Shown piece after piece: positions 41,783 to 52,132 of a stretch of DNA of 64,000 nt; position 1 is the first letter of the stretch, and the number at the start of each line of letters is the position of its first letter. The position numbers were made by a program, and so were the translations under genes. Where the stretch lies: positions 1 to 64,000 of the forward strand of contig NZ_JAEKKT010000119.1 of the NCBI RefSeq assembly GCF_019510245.1, written 5' to 3'. Source of the DNA: Streptomyces sp. Its GTDB lineage: Bacteria > Actinomycetota > Actinomycetes > Streptomycetales > Streptomycetaceae. The notes beneath the pieces were generated by a model that ran no database searches, was not told the origin of the DNA, and saw only the letters and a list, made by a program, of their open reading frames with translations.

Positions 41783-44464
41783 ATGACGGAGGAGCAGCCC
41801 CCGGGAGGCGCCTCGGCTCCCCTCTGGGAGCGCGAGGAGGAGATCGCCGCCGTCGAAGAGGCGCTCGACGTCCTGTGCGCCGATCGTTCCACCTCCGGGA
41901 ACCTGCTGGTGATCCGCGGCGAGGCCGGGCTCGGCAAGACCGCGCTGCTGGCCGAGACCCGCCGCATCGCCGAACGCCGGGGCTGCACCGTCTGGTCCAC
42001 CCGCGGCGTCGAGACCCTGCGCAGCGTGCCCTTCCACGTGGTACGGCAGCTGTTACAGTCGGCCCTGGTCTCCCTGCTGCCCGAGGAGGCCCGCGAGTAC
42101 CTCGGCGACTGGTACGAGGTCGCCGGCCCCGCCCTCGGCATCACCGACCCCGGAGACCGCCAGGCCGACCCACAGGGCGTCTGCGACGGCCTGGTCGCCG
42201 CCGTCCGCCGGCTCGCCAAGCGCTACTGGCCGCTGGTCCTGCTGATCGACGACGCGCACTGGGCCGACCAGGAGACGCTGGCCTGGCTCGCCGCGTTCGT
42301 CGAGCGCCTCGACGACCTGTCCGTCCTGGTCCTGGTGGCCCGCCGCCCCGGCGAGGTCACCGGCGACAGCGCCCGCCACCTCGACGCCGTGGCCGCCGCG
42401 GCCGGCCGCCCCGTCCGCACCGTCAGCCCCCTCACCCCGGACGCCACCGCCGGCCTGACCCGCGCCACCCTCGGCGAGCACGCCGACGCCCCGTTCTGCC
42501 GCGAGGTCTGGGCCGTCACCGGCGGCAACCCCTACGAGACCGTCGAACTCCTCGCCAAGGTCCAGGACAGCGAGGTCGAACCCGTAGAGGCCCGGGCCGG
42601 CGAACTGCGCGCCCTCAACCGGTCGGCCAGGGGCGGCGGTCTCGTCACCCGCCTCGAAGGCCTCGGCGTCGACGCCACCCGGTTCGCCTGGGCCGCCGCC
42701 ATCCTCGGCGCCGGCATCTCCGTCGGTCTCGTCGCCCAGCTCGCCAGCATGGCCGTGGACGACGCCGAGCGCTGCGCCGAACTCCTGTGCAACGCCCGTA
42801 TCCTCACCGAGCCCGACCCGGCCGGCTCCCGGTCCCACACGGGCGACCTGGAGTTCGTCCACCCGCTGATCGCCACCGCCGTCTACAACTCCATCCCGCC
42901 CGCGATGTGCACCGCCATGCACGGCATCGCCGCCCAGATCGTCATCGACGACGGCCGGGGCATAGCCGAGGCCTCCCGCCATCTGCTGAAGGTGCACCCG
43001 GACGACGACGAGGAGCTCGTCGAACAGCTGCGGGACGCGGCCAAGGAACACCTCGCCGTCGGCGCCCCGGACGCGGCCCGCCGCTGCCTCGAACGCGCCC
43101 TGCGCGAACCGCCCCTCCCCGACGTCCACGCACGCGTCCTCTACGAACTGGGCTGCGCCACCCTCCTCACCAAACCCGCCGTCACCATCGGCCACCTGCG
43201 GAGCGCCCTCGGCATGGCCGGCCTCACCGGCCCCGAACGCGTCGACGCCGTCTTCCGGCTCTCCCAGGCACTCCTCCACAACGACCAGCTGGAGGAAGCC
43301 GTCCGCACGGTCGAGGCGGAGGCCGCCCGGCACGAGGAAGGACCCGCCAAGCTCCGGCTCCAGGCCGTCCAGTTCATGTGGGAGGGCATCGCCGGCGAGG
43401 CCGTCTCCCCGCGGCGCTCCGAACGGCTCGCCGACCTCGCCGCCACCTGTACCGGCCGCGACAACTCCGAGCGCGCCCTGCTGATGCTGCGCGGCTTCGA
43501 CCTGCTGATCCAGGGCGAGAGCGCCGAGGAGGTCGTCGAGTTGTGCGACCGCGCCCTCGTCAACGGCCGGCTCGCGCCCGGCCTCGGCTGGACCGACACC
43601 GAGTGGGGCATCGAACTCCTGCTGATGCTCGCCAACTCCTACGTCTACACCGACCGCCTCGACCGCGCGGAGAGCCTGTACAACGAGGCCCTGCGCGCCT
43701 ACGAGTCGTCCGGCTGGAGCGGCGGTCACCTCGCCCTCGCCCATGCCTACGTCGGCCTCGGCCACCGCAGGCGCGGCCGGCTCCGGGACGCGGAGACTTC
43801 GCTGCGGGAGTCCCTGCGGATCGCCGAGCGGGTCGGCCGCCGACTGCCCCTGTACTGGACCGCCACCTGCAACCTCGTCGACACGCTGCTCGCCCGCGGC
43901 CACGTCCAGCAGGCCTGGGAGACCGCCGAACAGTACGGTTTCGCACCGCCGTACCCCTCCACGATCGTCATGCCCGACCCGCGGTCGGTACGCGGCCGGC
44001 TGCTGCTCGCCGTCGGGCGCACGGACGAGGCGGTGAACGAACTGGAGGCGGCGGAGAAGGCGGCCGCCGCGCGCGGCCACTTCAACCCCGTGGTCGTGCC
44101 CTGGGCGCTCGACCTCGCCCGGGCGCTCGCGAGCGAGGACCCGGTGCGGGCGGCCCAGCTGGCGGGTGACGCGCGGCGGCAGGCCGAGCGGTTCGGCACG
44201 GACACGGCGATCGGCGAGGCGTTGCGGTGCGCCGCCGCGCTGGAGACCGGACAGCGGCAGGTGCGGCTGGCCTCGCAGGCGGTGGCGTATCTGGAGGCCT
44301 CGCCGTGCCAGTACGAGCATGCGGCGGCGCGGGTGGAGTACGGGATCGCTGCGCGGTCGGTGGCCGAGTTGAACAGGGGGCTGGCGTTGGCTCGGTCGTG
44401 TGGGGCGGATGGGTTGGTTGCGCAGGCTCGGGAGGTGCTGGATACCGGGAGAGGGCTGCGTTGA
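41783..44464 (+). CDS. LAL-like AAA ATPase without LuxR tail
   Basis: An 893-residue protein. The AAA-type ATPase has Walker A GEAGLGKTALL (about residue 47) and Walker B LLIDDAHWADQ (about 152). A helical middle and TPR-like repeats follow (from about residue 420), as in large LuxR regulators (LAL, MalT-like). The usual C-terminal GerE-type DNA-binding helices are missing; the protein ends AREVLDTGRGLR, where the helix-turn-helix would normally begin. It may be a truncated regulator or a signalling ATPase that works with a separate DNA-binding partner. The ATG at 41783 has GGGGAGG upstream. An intergenic repeat follows its stop. Confidence 0.85.
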   Translation: MTEEQPPGGASAPLWEREEEIAAVEEALDVLCADRSTSGNLLVIRGEAGLGKTALLAETRRIAERRGCTVWSTRGVETLRSVPFHVVRQLLQSALVSLLPEEAREYLGDWYEVAGPALGITDPGDRQADPQGVCDGLVAAVRRLAKRYWPLVLLIDDAHWADQETLAWLAAFVERLDDLSVLVLVARRPGEVTGDSARHLDAVAAAAGRPVRTVSPLTPDATAGLTRATLGEHADAPFCREVWAVTGGNPYETVELLAKVQDSEVEPVEARAGELRALNRSARGGGLVTRLEGLGVDATRFAWAAAILGAGISVGLVAQLASMAVDDAERCAELLCNARILTEPDPAGSRSHTGDLEFVHPLIATAVYNSIPPAMCTAMHGIAAQIVIDDGRGIAEASRHLLKVHPDDDEELVEQLRDAAKEHLAVGAPDAARRCLERALREPPLPDVHARVLYELGCATLLTKPAVTIGHLRSALGMAGLTGPERVDAVFRLSQALLHNDQLEEAVRTVEAEAARHEEGPAKLRLQAVQFMWEGIAGEAVSPRRSERLADLAATCTGRDNSERALLMLRGFDLLIQGESAEEVVELCDRALVNGRLAPGLGWTDTEWGIELLLMLANSYVYTDRLDRAESLYNEALRAYESSGWSGGHLALAHAYVGLGHRRRGRLRDAETSLRESLRIAERVGRRLPLYWTATCNLVDTLLARGHVQQAWETAEQYGFAPPYPSTIVMPDPRSVRGRLLLAVGRTDEAVNELEAAEKAAAARGHFNPVVVPWALDLARALASEDPVRAAQLAGDARRQAERFGTDTAIGEALRCAAALETGQRQVRLASQAVAYLEASPCQYEHAAARVEYGIAARSVAELNRGLALARSCGADGLVAQAREVLDTGRGLR

Positions 44465-44495
44465 CGGGTGCGTTGCGGGGTGCGGGTGGGTGGGG

Positions 44496-44560
44496 GTTGA
44501 TCGCGCAGTTCCTCCCCCAGCCTCCGGCCGGGGGCACCCCCAGCGCCCCTAAAGGGGCGC
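44496..44560. repeat. Dispersed intergenic repeat, copy B
   Basis: The unit begins TTGATCGCGCAGTTCCTC, has the same CCGGCCGGGGGCACCCCC centre as the other copies and ends in a perfect hairpin, GCGCCCC-TAAA-GGGGCGC. It lies between the convergent LAL-like and SDR genes and probably serves as a terminator for both. Confidence 0.78.
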
Positions 44561-45351
44561 TAGAGGGCCAGGAGTTGGTCAGTTACCGCTGACAGTCGTT
44601 TTCGTACGTCCTTGTCGTATGTTGCCTCGTGTGCTCTTGCCGGATTCGTGCCGTCGAAGTAGCCCCCCGTGCCCCGGTCCTGCGTCGCCAGGGCCAGTAC
44701 CCCCGGGGCGCCGTCTGCCACCGTGCTCCAGGGCGCTACTCCGCCCTCTCTCACCATCGCCGTGTCCATGAAAGTGGCCGGGTGGAGGACATTCACGGCG
44801 ATGCCCGTGCCCGCCAGCTCCTCCGCCAGGGTGAAGGTGTGGGCTGCCAGCGCGAACTTGGCCCTGCAGTACGCCGCGAAGCCCTGGTAGCCGCGGGTGA
44901 ACTCGGGGTCGTCGAAATCGAGGGGCTCCTGGCCCGCCGAGCCGACGTCGACGATGCGGGCGGGAGTGTTCGCGCGCAGCACCGGCAGGAGGACACGGGT
45001 GAGGGCCACCGGGGCCAGATAGTTGACGGCCAGGCGTAGCTCGTGGCCGTCCGTGCTCAGTTCGCGGCCCGAGCCGGGGGTACCGGCGCCGACGCCTGCG
45101 TTGTTGATCAGTACGTCCAGGTCGGGGTGGGCGTGGGCGACCCGTGCGCCCAGTTCGCGGACCTGGGACAGCGAGGCCAGGTCCGCGACGAAGCCCTCGG
45201 CGTCGCCCTCGGTGCGCAGTTCCTCGACCAGGCGCTCGGTACGGCCCGGATCCCGGCCGTGCGCGAGGACGACGTGGCCCGCGCGGACCAGTTCGAAGGC
45301 GACGTACCGGCCCAGTCCGGAGGTGGCACCCGTGATCAGGATGGTCGACAT
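44560..45351 (-). CDS. Short-chain dehydrogenase/reductase
   Basis: A 263-residue Rossmann-fold oxidoreductase. The cofactor loop is TGATSGLG, NNAG is present, the catalytic serine is in VDVGSAGQ and the YxxxK pair is in AYCRAKFALA. The arginine in AHGRDPGR after the second strand suggests NADP preference. It resembles retinol-dehydrogenase-like SDRs of actinobacteria; the substrate is unknown. Its end overlaps the hairpin of the intergenic repeat, and the pca operon ends 49 bp upstream on the same strand. Confidence 0.88.
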   Translation of the reverse strand: MSTILITGATSGLGRYVAFELVRAGHVVLAHGRDPGRTERLVEELRTEGDAEGFVADLASLSQVRELGARVAHAHPDLDVLINNAGVGAGTPGSGRELSTDGHELRLAVNYLAPVALTRVLLPVLRANTPARIVDVGSAGQEPLDFDDPEFTRGYQGFAAYCRAKFALAAHTFTLAEELAGTGIAVNVLHPATFMDTAMVREGGVAPWSTVADGAPGVLALATQDRGTGGYFDGTNPARAHEATYDKDVRKRLSAVTDQLLAL

Positions 45352-45400
45352 GCCCCCACCGTAGGCACAGCGCCCGCTCCTGTGCCTGTCCCCGGCAGGG

Positions 45401-46519
45401 TCACCCTTCCTCTTCCGCCAGCACCCGCTGGGCCGTCGCGAACGCCGAGTTCGCCGCCGGGACCCCGCAGTACACGGCCGTCTGCAGCAGCACCGCGCCG
45501 ATCTCCTCCGGCGTGAGCCCGTTGCGCCGGGCCGCCCGCACGTGCATGGCCAGCTCGTCGTAGTGGCCGTGGGCGACCAGCGCGGTCAGGGTGATCATGC
45601 TGCGTTCGCGGCGGGAGAGCGTGGGGTCGGTCCAGATCTCGCCCCACGCGTAGCGCGAGATGAAGTCCTGGAAGCGGGCCGTGAACGGGGTCTGCCGGGC
45701 CTGGGCACGGTCCACGTGCGCGTCGCCGAGTACGTCACGCCGTACCGCCATCCCGCGCCTGGCGCCCCCGCCGAGGTGGGAGCGGAGCGCGGTCAGGACG
45801 GCCTCCGGGCACTGTGCGGGCGCCAGGTGCGCGGCGCCCGGCAGCTCGACCAGTGTGGACGCGGCGACCGCGTCCGCGATCTCCCGCAGGTGCGGCGGCG
45901 GCGTCGCGGGATCCTGCCGGCCGGCGATCAGCAGGGTGCGGACGGCGATCTCGCCGAGGCGGTCGCGCAGGTCGAAGGCGGCCAGCGCGTCGCAGCAGGC
46001 GGCGTACGCCTCCGGGTCGGCCGACCGCTGGTCCTCGACCAGCCGCGGTGCGGTGAAGCCGGGGGTGAACCAGCGGCCGGGGGCGTTCTCCGCGAGCCAC
46101 TCCACGCCCTCCCGGCGCACCCGCTCGGCCCGCTCCTCCCAGGACTTGGAGCCGCCGAAGTGGGCCGAGGAGCAGATCACCGCCAGGTTCTCCAGCCGGT
46201 CCGGGTGGTGGACGGCCAGGTGCAGTCCCACGGCACCGCCCAGTGACACCCCCGCGTACGCGAACCGCCCGATGCCGAGTGAGTCGGCCAGCGCGAGCAC
46301 CAGGTCGGCGAGGTCACCCACGGTCGCCCCGGCCTTGATCAGGCCGGGCGCCGAGCCGCCGTGGCCCGGGAGGTTCCAGCGCACCACCCGGTGGGCGGTG
46401 GACAGTTCGGGCGCCACGGCGTCCCACAGGGCGTACGAGGTGCCGAGCGAGGGTCCGAGGAGCAGCGGGGGAGCCGAAGCGGGGCCCTCGACACGGTGGT
46501 TGAGGAGATTCTCGGTCAA
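45401..46519 (-). CDS. pcaL: PcaL: enol-lactonase fused to carboxymuconolactone decarboxylase
   Basis: A 372-residue fusion catalysing two consecutive steps. The N-terminal alpha/beta hydrolase (about 1-250; nucleophile GVSLGG, histidine in GAAHLAPAQ) is 3-oxoadipate enol-lactonase. The C-terminal domain (about 255-372; TLSRRERSMITLTALVAHGH, HVRAARRNGLTPEEIGAVLL) is 4-carboxymuconolactone decarboxylase. The same fusion is known from Streptomyces and Rhodococcus. The start is TTG, overlapping the pcaB stop (TTGA), with GGAG upstream. It is the last gene of the pca operon. Confidence 0.93.
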   Translation of the reverse strand: MTENLLNHRVEGPASAPPLLLGPSLGTSYALWDAVAPELSTAHRVVRWNLPGHGGSAPGLIKAGATVGDLADLVLALADSLGIGRFAYAGVSLGGAVGLHLAVHHPDRLENLAVICSSAHFGGSKSWEERAERVRREGVEWLAENAPGRWFTPGFTAPRLVEDQRSADPEAYAACCDALAAFDLRDRLGEIAVRTLLIAGRQDPATPPPHLREIADAVAASTLVELPGAAHLAPAQCPEAVLTALRSHLGGGARRGMAVRRDVLGDAHVDRAQARQTPFTARFQDFISRYAWGEIWTDPTLSRRERSMITLTALVAHGHYDELAMHVRAARRNGLTPEEIGAVLLQTAVYCGVPAANSAFATAQRVLAEEEG

Positions 46520-47856
46520 CGTCGCTCCAGAGCACGGTCGGTGAGCACACCGGCTGATCCGGTGTAGCGGGCGGGGTCGGTCAGGTCGTCGAGGTCGACG
46601 TCCTTAAGGCCGGGCTCCTCGGCGAGGAGTTCGCGCAGCGTCCGGTGCTCGGTGTGGGTGCGGCGGGCCAGCTCGGTGAGCAGTTCCTTGGCCCGGGCCC
46701 GGCCGAGCACGGGGGCCAGTCCGGCGGAGAGCCGCTCCGAGACGATCAGCCCGTTGGTGAGGCCGAGGTTCCTGAGCATCGCCTCCGGATGCACCCGCAG
46801 CCCCTCCGCCAGCTCCGCCGCGTCCCGTGCCGCGCCGCCGACGGTCCGCAGCAGATCGCGCAGGGGTTCCCACTCGGCGTGCCAGGCGCCGGCAGGCCGC
46901 TCGTCCTCCGCGGCCATCGAGCCGTACAGGACGGCCGCGAGCTGCGGGGCCCGCCGGGCGGCCGCCGCGACCAGCGTGGCGCGCACCGGGTTGGCCTTGT
47001 GCGGCATCGCCGAGGAACCGCCCCCGCTGCCCTCGGAGACCTCGCCGATCTCGGTACGGGACAGGATCAGCACGTCCGCGGCGGCCTTCCCCAGCGCGCC
47101 CGCCGTGAAGGCGAGGCACCCGGCGAGGTCGGCGACCGGCGTGCGCAGCGTGTGCCAGGGCAACGGGGGTACGCAGAGGCCGAGTTCACGGGCGTACGCC
47201 GCCGGAAGCTCCTCGGGGTGCTCCGCGCCGTACGCCCCGAAGGCGGCCAGCGTGCCTGCCGCGCCGCCGAGTTGGGCGGGCAGCGACTCCCGGACCCGGG
47301 CCACGCGGTCCCGGGCGTCGAGGACCAGCGAGCGCCAGCCGGCCGCCTTCAGCCCGAACGTCGTCGGTACGGCGTGCTGGGTGAGCGTGCGGCCCGGCAT
47401 CGGCGTGTCGCGGTGCTCGGCGGCGAGCCGGGACAGGGCCTGTGCGGTGCGCCCGAGGTCGGCGAGCACGAGGTCCAGGGTGCGGGCGGCTACCAGCATC
47501 GTCGCCGTGTCCATGATGTCCTGGCTGGTCGCGCCCCGGTGCACGTACGGCCCGTACTCCGCGCCGACCGCCTTGGTGAGCTCGGCGACCAGCGGGATGA
47601 CCGGGTTGCCGCCGCCGCGGCCGCGCTCCGCGAGGGCGCCGACGTCGAACCGGTCGGGATCGGCCGCCTCGGTCGCGGCCGTCGCGGCCCCGGCCGGGGC
47701 CTGCCCGAGGGCCGCCTGGGCGCGGGTGAGGGCCGCCTCCGCGTCGAGGAGCGCCCGCAGCCAGGCGCGGTCGCCGGTCGCGGACGCGGCAGGGGAGCCG
47801 GACCACCCGGGACCGAGCAGCCCGGCGTCACCACCGCCGTACTCCACTGAACTCAC
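46516..47856 (-). CDS. pcaB: 3-Carboxy-cis,cis-muconate cycloisomerase
   Basis: A 446-residue member of the fumarase/aspartase superfamily. It lactonises 3-carboxymuconate. The superfamily signature is GSSAMPHKANPVRA (about residue 273), with HRGATSQDIMDTA (about 104) and TLTQHAVPTTFG (about 150). The GTG start overlaps the pcaG stop (GTGA); coupling within the operon is tight on both sides. Confidence 0.93.
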   Translation of the reverse strand: MSSVEYGGGDAGLLGPGWSGSPAASATGDRAWLRALLDAEAALTRAQAALGQAPAGAATAATEAADPDRFDVGALAERGRGGGNPVIPLVAELTKAVGAEYGPYVHRGATSQDIMDTATMLVAARTLDLVLADLGRTAQALSRLAAEHRDTPMPGRTLTQHAVPTTFGLKAAGWRSLVLDARDRVARVRESLPAQLGGAAGTLAAFGAYGAEHPEELPAAYARELGLCVPPLPWHTLRTPVADLAGCLAFTAGALGKAAADVLILSRTEIGEVSEGSGGGSSAMPHKANPVRATLVAAAARRAPQLAAVLYGSMAAEDERPAGAWHAEWEPLRDLLRTVGGAARDAAELAEGLRVHPEAMLRNLGLTNGLIVSERLSAGLAPVLGRARAKELLTELARRTHTEHRTLRELLAEEPGLKDVDLDDLTDPARYTGSAGVLTDRALERR

Positions 47857-48455
47857 TGGAACTCCAGGAAGACCGTCTCGCCCTCGCCCTGAAGGCGGAT
47901 GTCGAAACGGTAGGTCCCGCTGCCCTCGTCGGCGGCGATCAGCGTGTCGCGTCGCTCGCCCACCCGGGTGAGCAGCGGGTCGGCGGCGAGCGCCGCGTCG
48001 TCGCCCGGCAGGTAGATCCGGGTGAAGAGGTGCACCAGCAGCCCGCGCGCGAACACGCACACGCTGAGGTAGGGCGCGCTGCCGCCGCGGGCGCCGGGCC
48101 GCAGCGTCCGCGCGTACCAGTGTCCGTTCGTGTCCGTCTGGATCCGGCCCCAGCCGGTGAACTCCACACCGTTGCGGCCGAGGTGGTCACCGGTCGCCGG
48201 GTCGCGGCGGAGCGAACCGTCGGTCGTGGACACGTTCCCGTCCGGGTCGGCACCCCACACCTCCACGAGCGCGTCGGGAAGCGGGTCGCCCGCGCCGTCG
48301 AAGACGTATCCGTGGACCGTGATCGTGTCAGGGTGCCCCAGGGGCGCGATGTCCTCCCCGCCGCGGAACGGCAGCGCGTACCCGTAGAACGGGCCGACCG
48401 TGTGCGACGGGGTGGGCAGGACGTTCTCCGGGCTGCTCGTGTCGATCTTCGTCAT
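47853..48455 (-). CDS. pcaG: Protocatechuate 3,4-dioxygenase, alpha subunit
   Basis: A 200-residue subunit. It shows SHTVGPFYGYALPF, VFDGAGDPLPDALVEVWGAD, FTGWGRI and PYLSVCVFARGLLVHLFTRI, the conserved framework of intradiol dioxygenases. As in other alpha subunits, the histidine pair and tyrosines that bind iron are not complete here; iron sits in the beta subunit. It begins six bases after the pcaH stop. Confidence 0.93.
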   Translation of the reverse strand: MTKIDTSSPENVLPTPSHTVGPFYGYALPFRGGEDIAPLGHPDTITVHGYVFDGAGDPLPDALVEVWGADPDGNVSTTDGSLRRDPATGDHLGRNGVEFTGWGRIQTDTNGHWYARTLRPGARGGSAPYLSVCVFARGLLVHLFTRIYLPGDDAALAADPLLTRVGERRDTLIAADEGSGTYRFDIRLQGEGETVFLEFQ

Positions 48456-48461
48456 GGCAGG

Positions 48462-49235
48462 TCAGCGTCCTTCTTCGATCCAGGTGGCGGCGGGGCCGTC
48501 CAGCACGATGTCCCAGTGGTAGCCCATCGAGAACTCCGGCGCGGACAGGCCGTGGTCGTAGGTCGCGACCAGACGCTGCCGGGCCGCGTCGTCCGTCACC
48601 GACTGGATGATCGGGTCGTACGGGAACAGCGGGTCGCTCGGGAAGTACATCTGCGTCACCAGCCGCTGCGTGAACGCCGTACCGAACATCGAGAAGTGGA
48701 TGTGGGCCGGGCGCCACGCGTTGAGGTGGTTGCGCCAGGGGTAGGGGCCCGGCTGGATGGTGGTGAAGTGGTAGCCGCCGTCGGCGTCGGTGATCGTGCG
48801 GCCGACCCCGGTGAAGTTCGGGTCCAGCGGGGCGTCGTGCTGCTCGCGCTGGTGGGCGTAGCGGCCCGCCGAGTTGGCCTGCCAGATCTCGATCAGCTGG
48901 CCCCGGACCGGCCGGCCGTCCCGGTCCAGCAGCCGCCCGGAGACCGTGATCCGCTCGCCGACGGGCTCTCCGCTGTGCTGCCGGGTCAGGTCATTGTCTA
49001 TCCCGGTGATGTCCCGCTCCCCGAACGCGGGGGAGTGCAGCTCCACCAGCTCCGGGTCCTTGCTGGTGTCGATGCCGACCAGCGGCTGCTTCGGATGCCG
49101 CAGAACGGACGACCGGTAGGGGGCGTAGTCCCGGCGGGGGTGGTGCTCGACGGGGGCGCCTTCGGCCACCCGCTTCTCATAGGCGGCGTGCTCGGCGGCG
49201 ACCTCAAGGTCGATATCAGCCTGGGTGAGTGTCAT
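48462..49235 (-). CDS. pcaH: Protocatechuate 3,4-dioxygenase, beta subunit
   Basis: A 257-residue catalytic subunit that opens the protocatechuate ring between the hydroxyls with Fe(III). The iron ligands are visible: tyrosine in NSAGRYAHQ, tyrosine in PGPYPWRN and the two histidines in RPAHIHFSMFG. RGQLIEIWQANSAG is the family signature. The ATG at 49235 has AGGA upstream. It follows pcaF on the same strand, but an intergenic repeat with a hairpin lies in the 114-bp gap, which could lower read-through into this second half of the operon. Confidence 0.95.
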   Translation of the reverse strand: MTLTQADIDLEVAAEHAAYEKRVAEGAPVEHHPRRDYAPYRSSVLRHPKQPLVGIDTSKDPELVELHSPAFGERDITGIDNDLTRQHSGEPVGERITVSGRLLDRDGRPVRGQLIEIWQANSAGRYAHQREQHDAPLDPNFTGVGRTITDADGGYHFTTIQPGPYPWRNHLNAWRPAHIHFSMFGTAFTQRLVTQMYFPSDPLFPYDPIIQSVTDDAARQRLVATYDHGLSAPEFSMGYHWDIVLDGPAATWIEEGR

Positions 49236-49253
49236 ACAAAGTCCTAGGTGTGA

Positions 49254-49320
49254 GCGCCCCGTCAGGGGCACTGGGGGTGCCCCCGGCCGGAGGCTGGGGG
49301 AGGAACTGCGCGACCAGCCA
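49254..49320. repeat. Dispersed intergenic repeat, copy C (inverted), inside the pca operon
   Basis: In reverse complement it reads TGGCTGGTCGCGCAGTTCC, then the same CCGGCCGGGGGCACCCCC centre as the other copies, and ends in the hairpin GTGCCCC-TGAC-GGGGCGC. It lies between pcaF and pcaH, which are transcribed in the same direction. Its pairing potential suggests partial termination or RNA processing within the operon. Confidence 0.78.
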
Positions 49321-49349
49321 CAACGCACCAGCAGGTGCGCACGGCTCGT

Positions 49350-50548
<1,199 letters not shown>

Positions 50549-50552
<4 letters not shown>

Positions 50553-51193
50553 AGCAGATCCTCCGGGACGGTGAGCTTGGCGTCGGTCTTGGCGATGATC
50601 TCCTCGACGCCGACCCCGGGAGCGGCCTCGACGAGGACGAGTCCGTCACCGGTGACGTCCAGGACGCCCAGGTCGGTGATGATCCGGTCCACGCACGCCT
50701 TGCCGGTCAGCGGCAGCGCGCACTCCGTGAGGATCTTCGCCGAGCCGTCCTTCGCGGTGTGCGTCATCACCACGATCACCCGGCGGGCGCCGTGGACGAG
50801 GTCCATCGCCCCGCCGATCCCGGTGACGAGCTTGCCGGGGATCGCCCAGTTGGCCAGGTCCCCGCCCGCGGAGACCTGCATCGCGCCCAGCACGGCGACG
50901 TCGATGTGGCCGCCGCGGATCATGGAGAAGGACAGCGCCGAATCGAAGAAGGAGGCGCCCGGCAGGACGGTCACGGTCTCCTTCCCGGCGTTGATCAGGT
51001 CCGGGTCGACGGCGTCCTCGCTCGGGTAGGGGCCGGTGCCCAGAATGCCGTTCTCCGACTCCAGGACCACCTCCACCCCCTCGGGCAGGTAGTTCGGGAT
51101 CAGCGTCGGCAGCCCGATCCCGAGATTCACGTACTGCCCGTCTTCCAGTTCACGGGCCGCCCGGGCGGCCATCTCCTGGCGCGTCCAGGCCAT
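50549..51193 (-). CDS. pcaJ: 3-Oxoadipate CoA-transferase, beta subunit
   Basis: A 214-residue subunit with the active-site glutamate in [10 protein letters not shown] (about residue 47) and [16 protein letters not shown] before it. [20 protein letters not shown] is also typical. With PcaI it moves CoA from succinyl-CoA to 3-oxoadipate. Its ATG shares one base with the pcaI stop region, so the pair is translationally coupled. Confidence 0.94.
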
Positions 51194-51948
51194 CAGCTGC
51201 TCACCGTCCGCTGCTCGATCTTCTTGTCCGCCGCCTGCTCGGGAGTGAGCGCCACCACCCGCTGCACGAAGATCCCCGGCAGGTGCACCGCGTCCGGATC
51301 GATCTCCCCGGGCTCCACCAGCTCCTCCACCTCTGCGATCGCGACCTTCCCGGCCATCGCCGCGAGCGGGTTGAAGTTCCGGGTGGACTTGTTGAAGACC
51401 AGGTTCCCGTGCCGGTCGCCCTTCGCCGCCCGCACGAGCGCGAAGTCGGTGCGGATGCCCCGCTCCAGCACGTACTCGGTGCCGTCGAACTCCCGCACCT
51501 CCTTCGCGGGCGACGCCAGTGCCACCCCGCCGGAGCCGTCGTAGCGCCAGGGCAGTCCGCCGTCCGCCACCTGCGTGCCCACCCCCGCGGGGGTGTAGAA
51601 CGCGGGGATCCCGGCACCGCCCGCCCGCAGCCGCTCGGCCAGGGTGCCCTGCGGGATCAGCTCCAGCTCCAGCTCACCCGCCAGATACTGGCGCGCGAAC
51701 TCCTTGTTCCCCCCGATGTAGGAACCGGTCACCCGGGTGATCCGTCCGGCGGCGAGCAGGACGGCGAGTCCCGTGTCCATCGCCCCGCAGTTGTTCGAGA
51801 CCACCGCGAGGCCACCCACCCCCCGCCGGTACAACGCCTCGATCAGTGCGCTCGGGACACCGCTCAGCCCGAACCCGCCCACCGCCAGCGACGCGCCCTC
51901 CGGCACGTCGGCCACCGCCTCCGCGGCCGTGGCGACCACCTTGTCCAT
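51193..51948 (-). CDS. pcaI: 3-Oxoadipate CoA-transferase, alpha subunit
   Basis: A 251-residue subunit. It has the glycine-rich [51 protein letters not shown] and the C-terminal [20 protein letters not shown] stretch of the family. It is the first gene of the operon. The ATG at 51948 has GAGG eight bases upstream. The 184-bp gap to the divergent marR-type gene holds the promoter and candidate operators. Confidence 0.94.
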   Translation of the reverse strand: MDKVVATAAEAVADVPEGASLAVGGFGLSGVPSALIEALYRRGVGGLAVVSNNCGAMDTGLAVLLAAGRITRVTGSYIGGNKEFARQYLAGELELELIPQGTLAERLRAGGAGIPAFYTPAGVGTQVADGGLPWRYDGSGGVALASPAKEVREFDGTEYVLERGIRTDFALVRAAKGDRHGNLVFNKSTRNFNPLAAMAGKVAIAEVEELVEPGEIDPDAVHLPGIFVQRVVALTPEQAADKKIEQRTVSS

Positions 51949-51985
51949 CCGTGCAGCCTCATCTCTCAGCGAATTAATCAGGGCA

Positions 51986-52008
51986 CTGAGTATTTCAGCG
52001 AGATATCT
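51986..52008. promoter_or_regulatory. Candidate PcaV operator region
   Basis: CTGAGTATTTCAG (51986-51998) is a short palindrome around GTATT, and AGATATCT (52001-52008) is a perfect 8-bp palindrome. TTCAGCGA/CTCAGCGA also occurs twice (about 51965 and 51994). The stretch is AT-rich and lies 38 to 60 bp upstream of the pcaI start, a usual place for a MarR-type repressor site. Confidence 0.5.
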
Positions 52009-52132
52009 GCCACGCTGCCACTGGCGTCGGCACCAGTCAAGACCATGGCCGCTGGCGGTCAGGTGTACAGACAGGACGGAAGACCGCGGGTATCGTTCAG
52101 TGCACCAACGAATTCGGACCCTGGGAGCGCAT

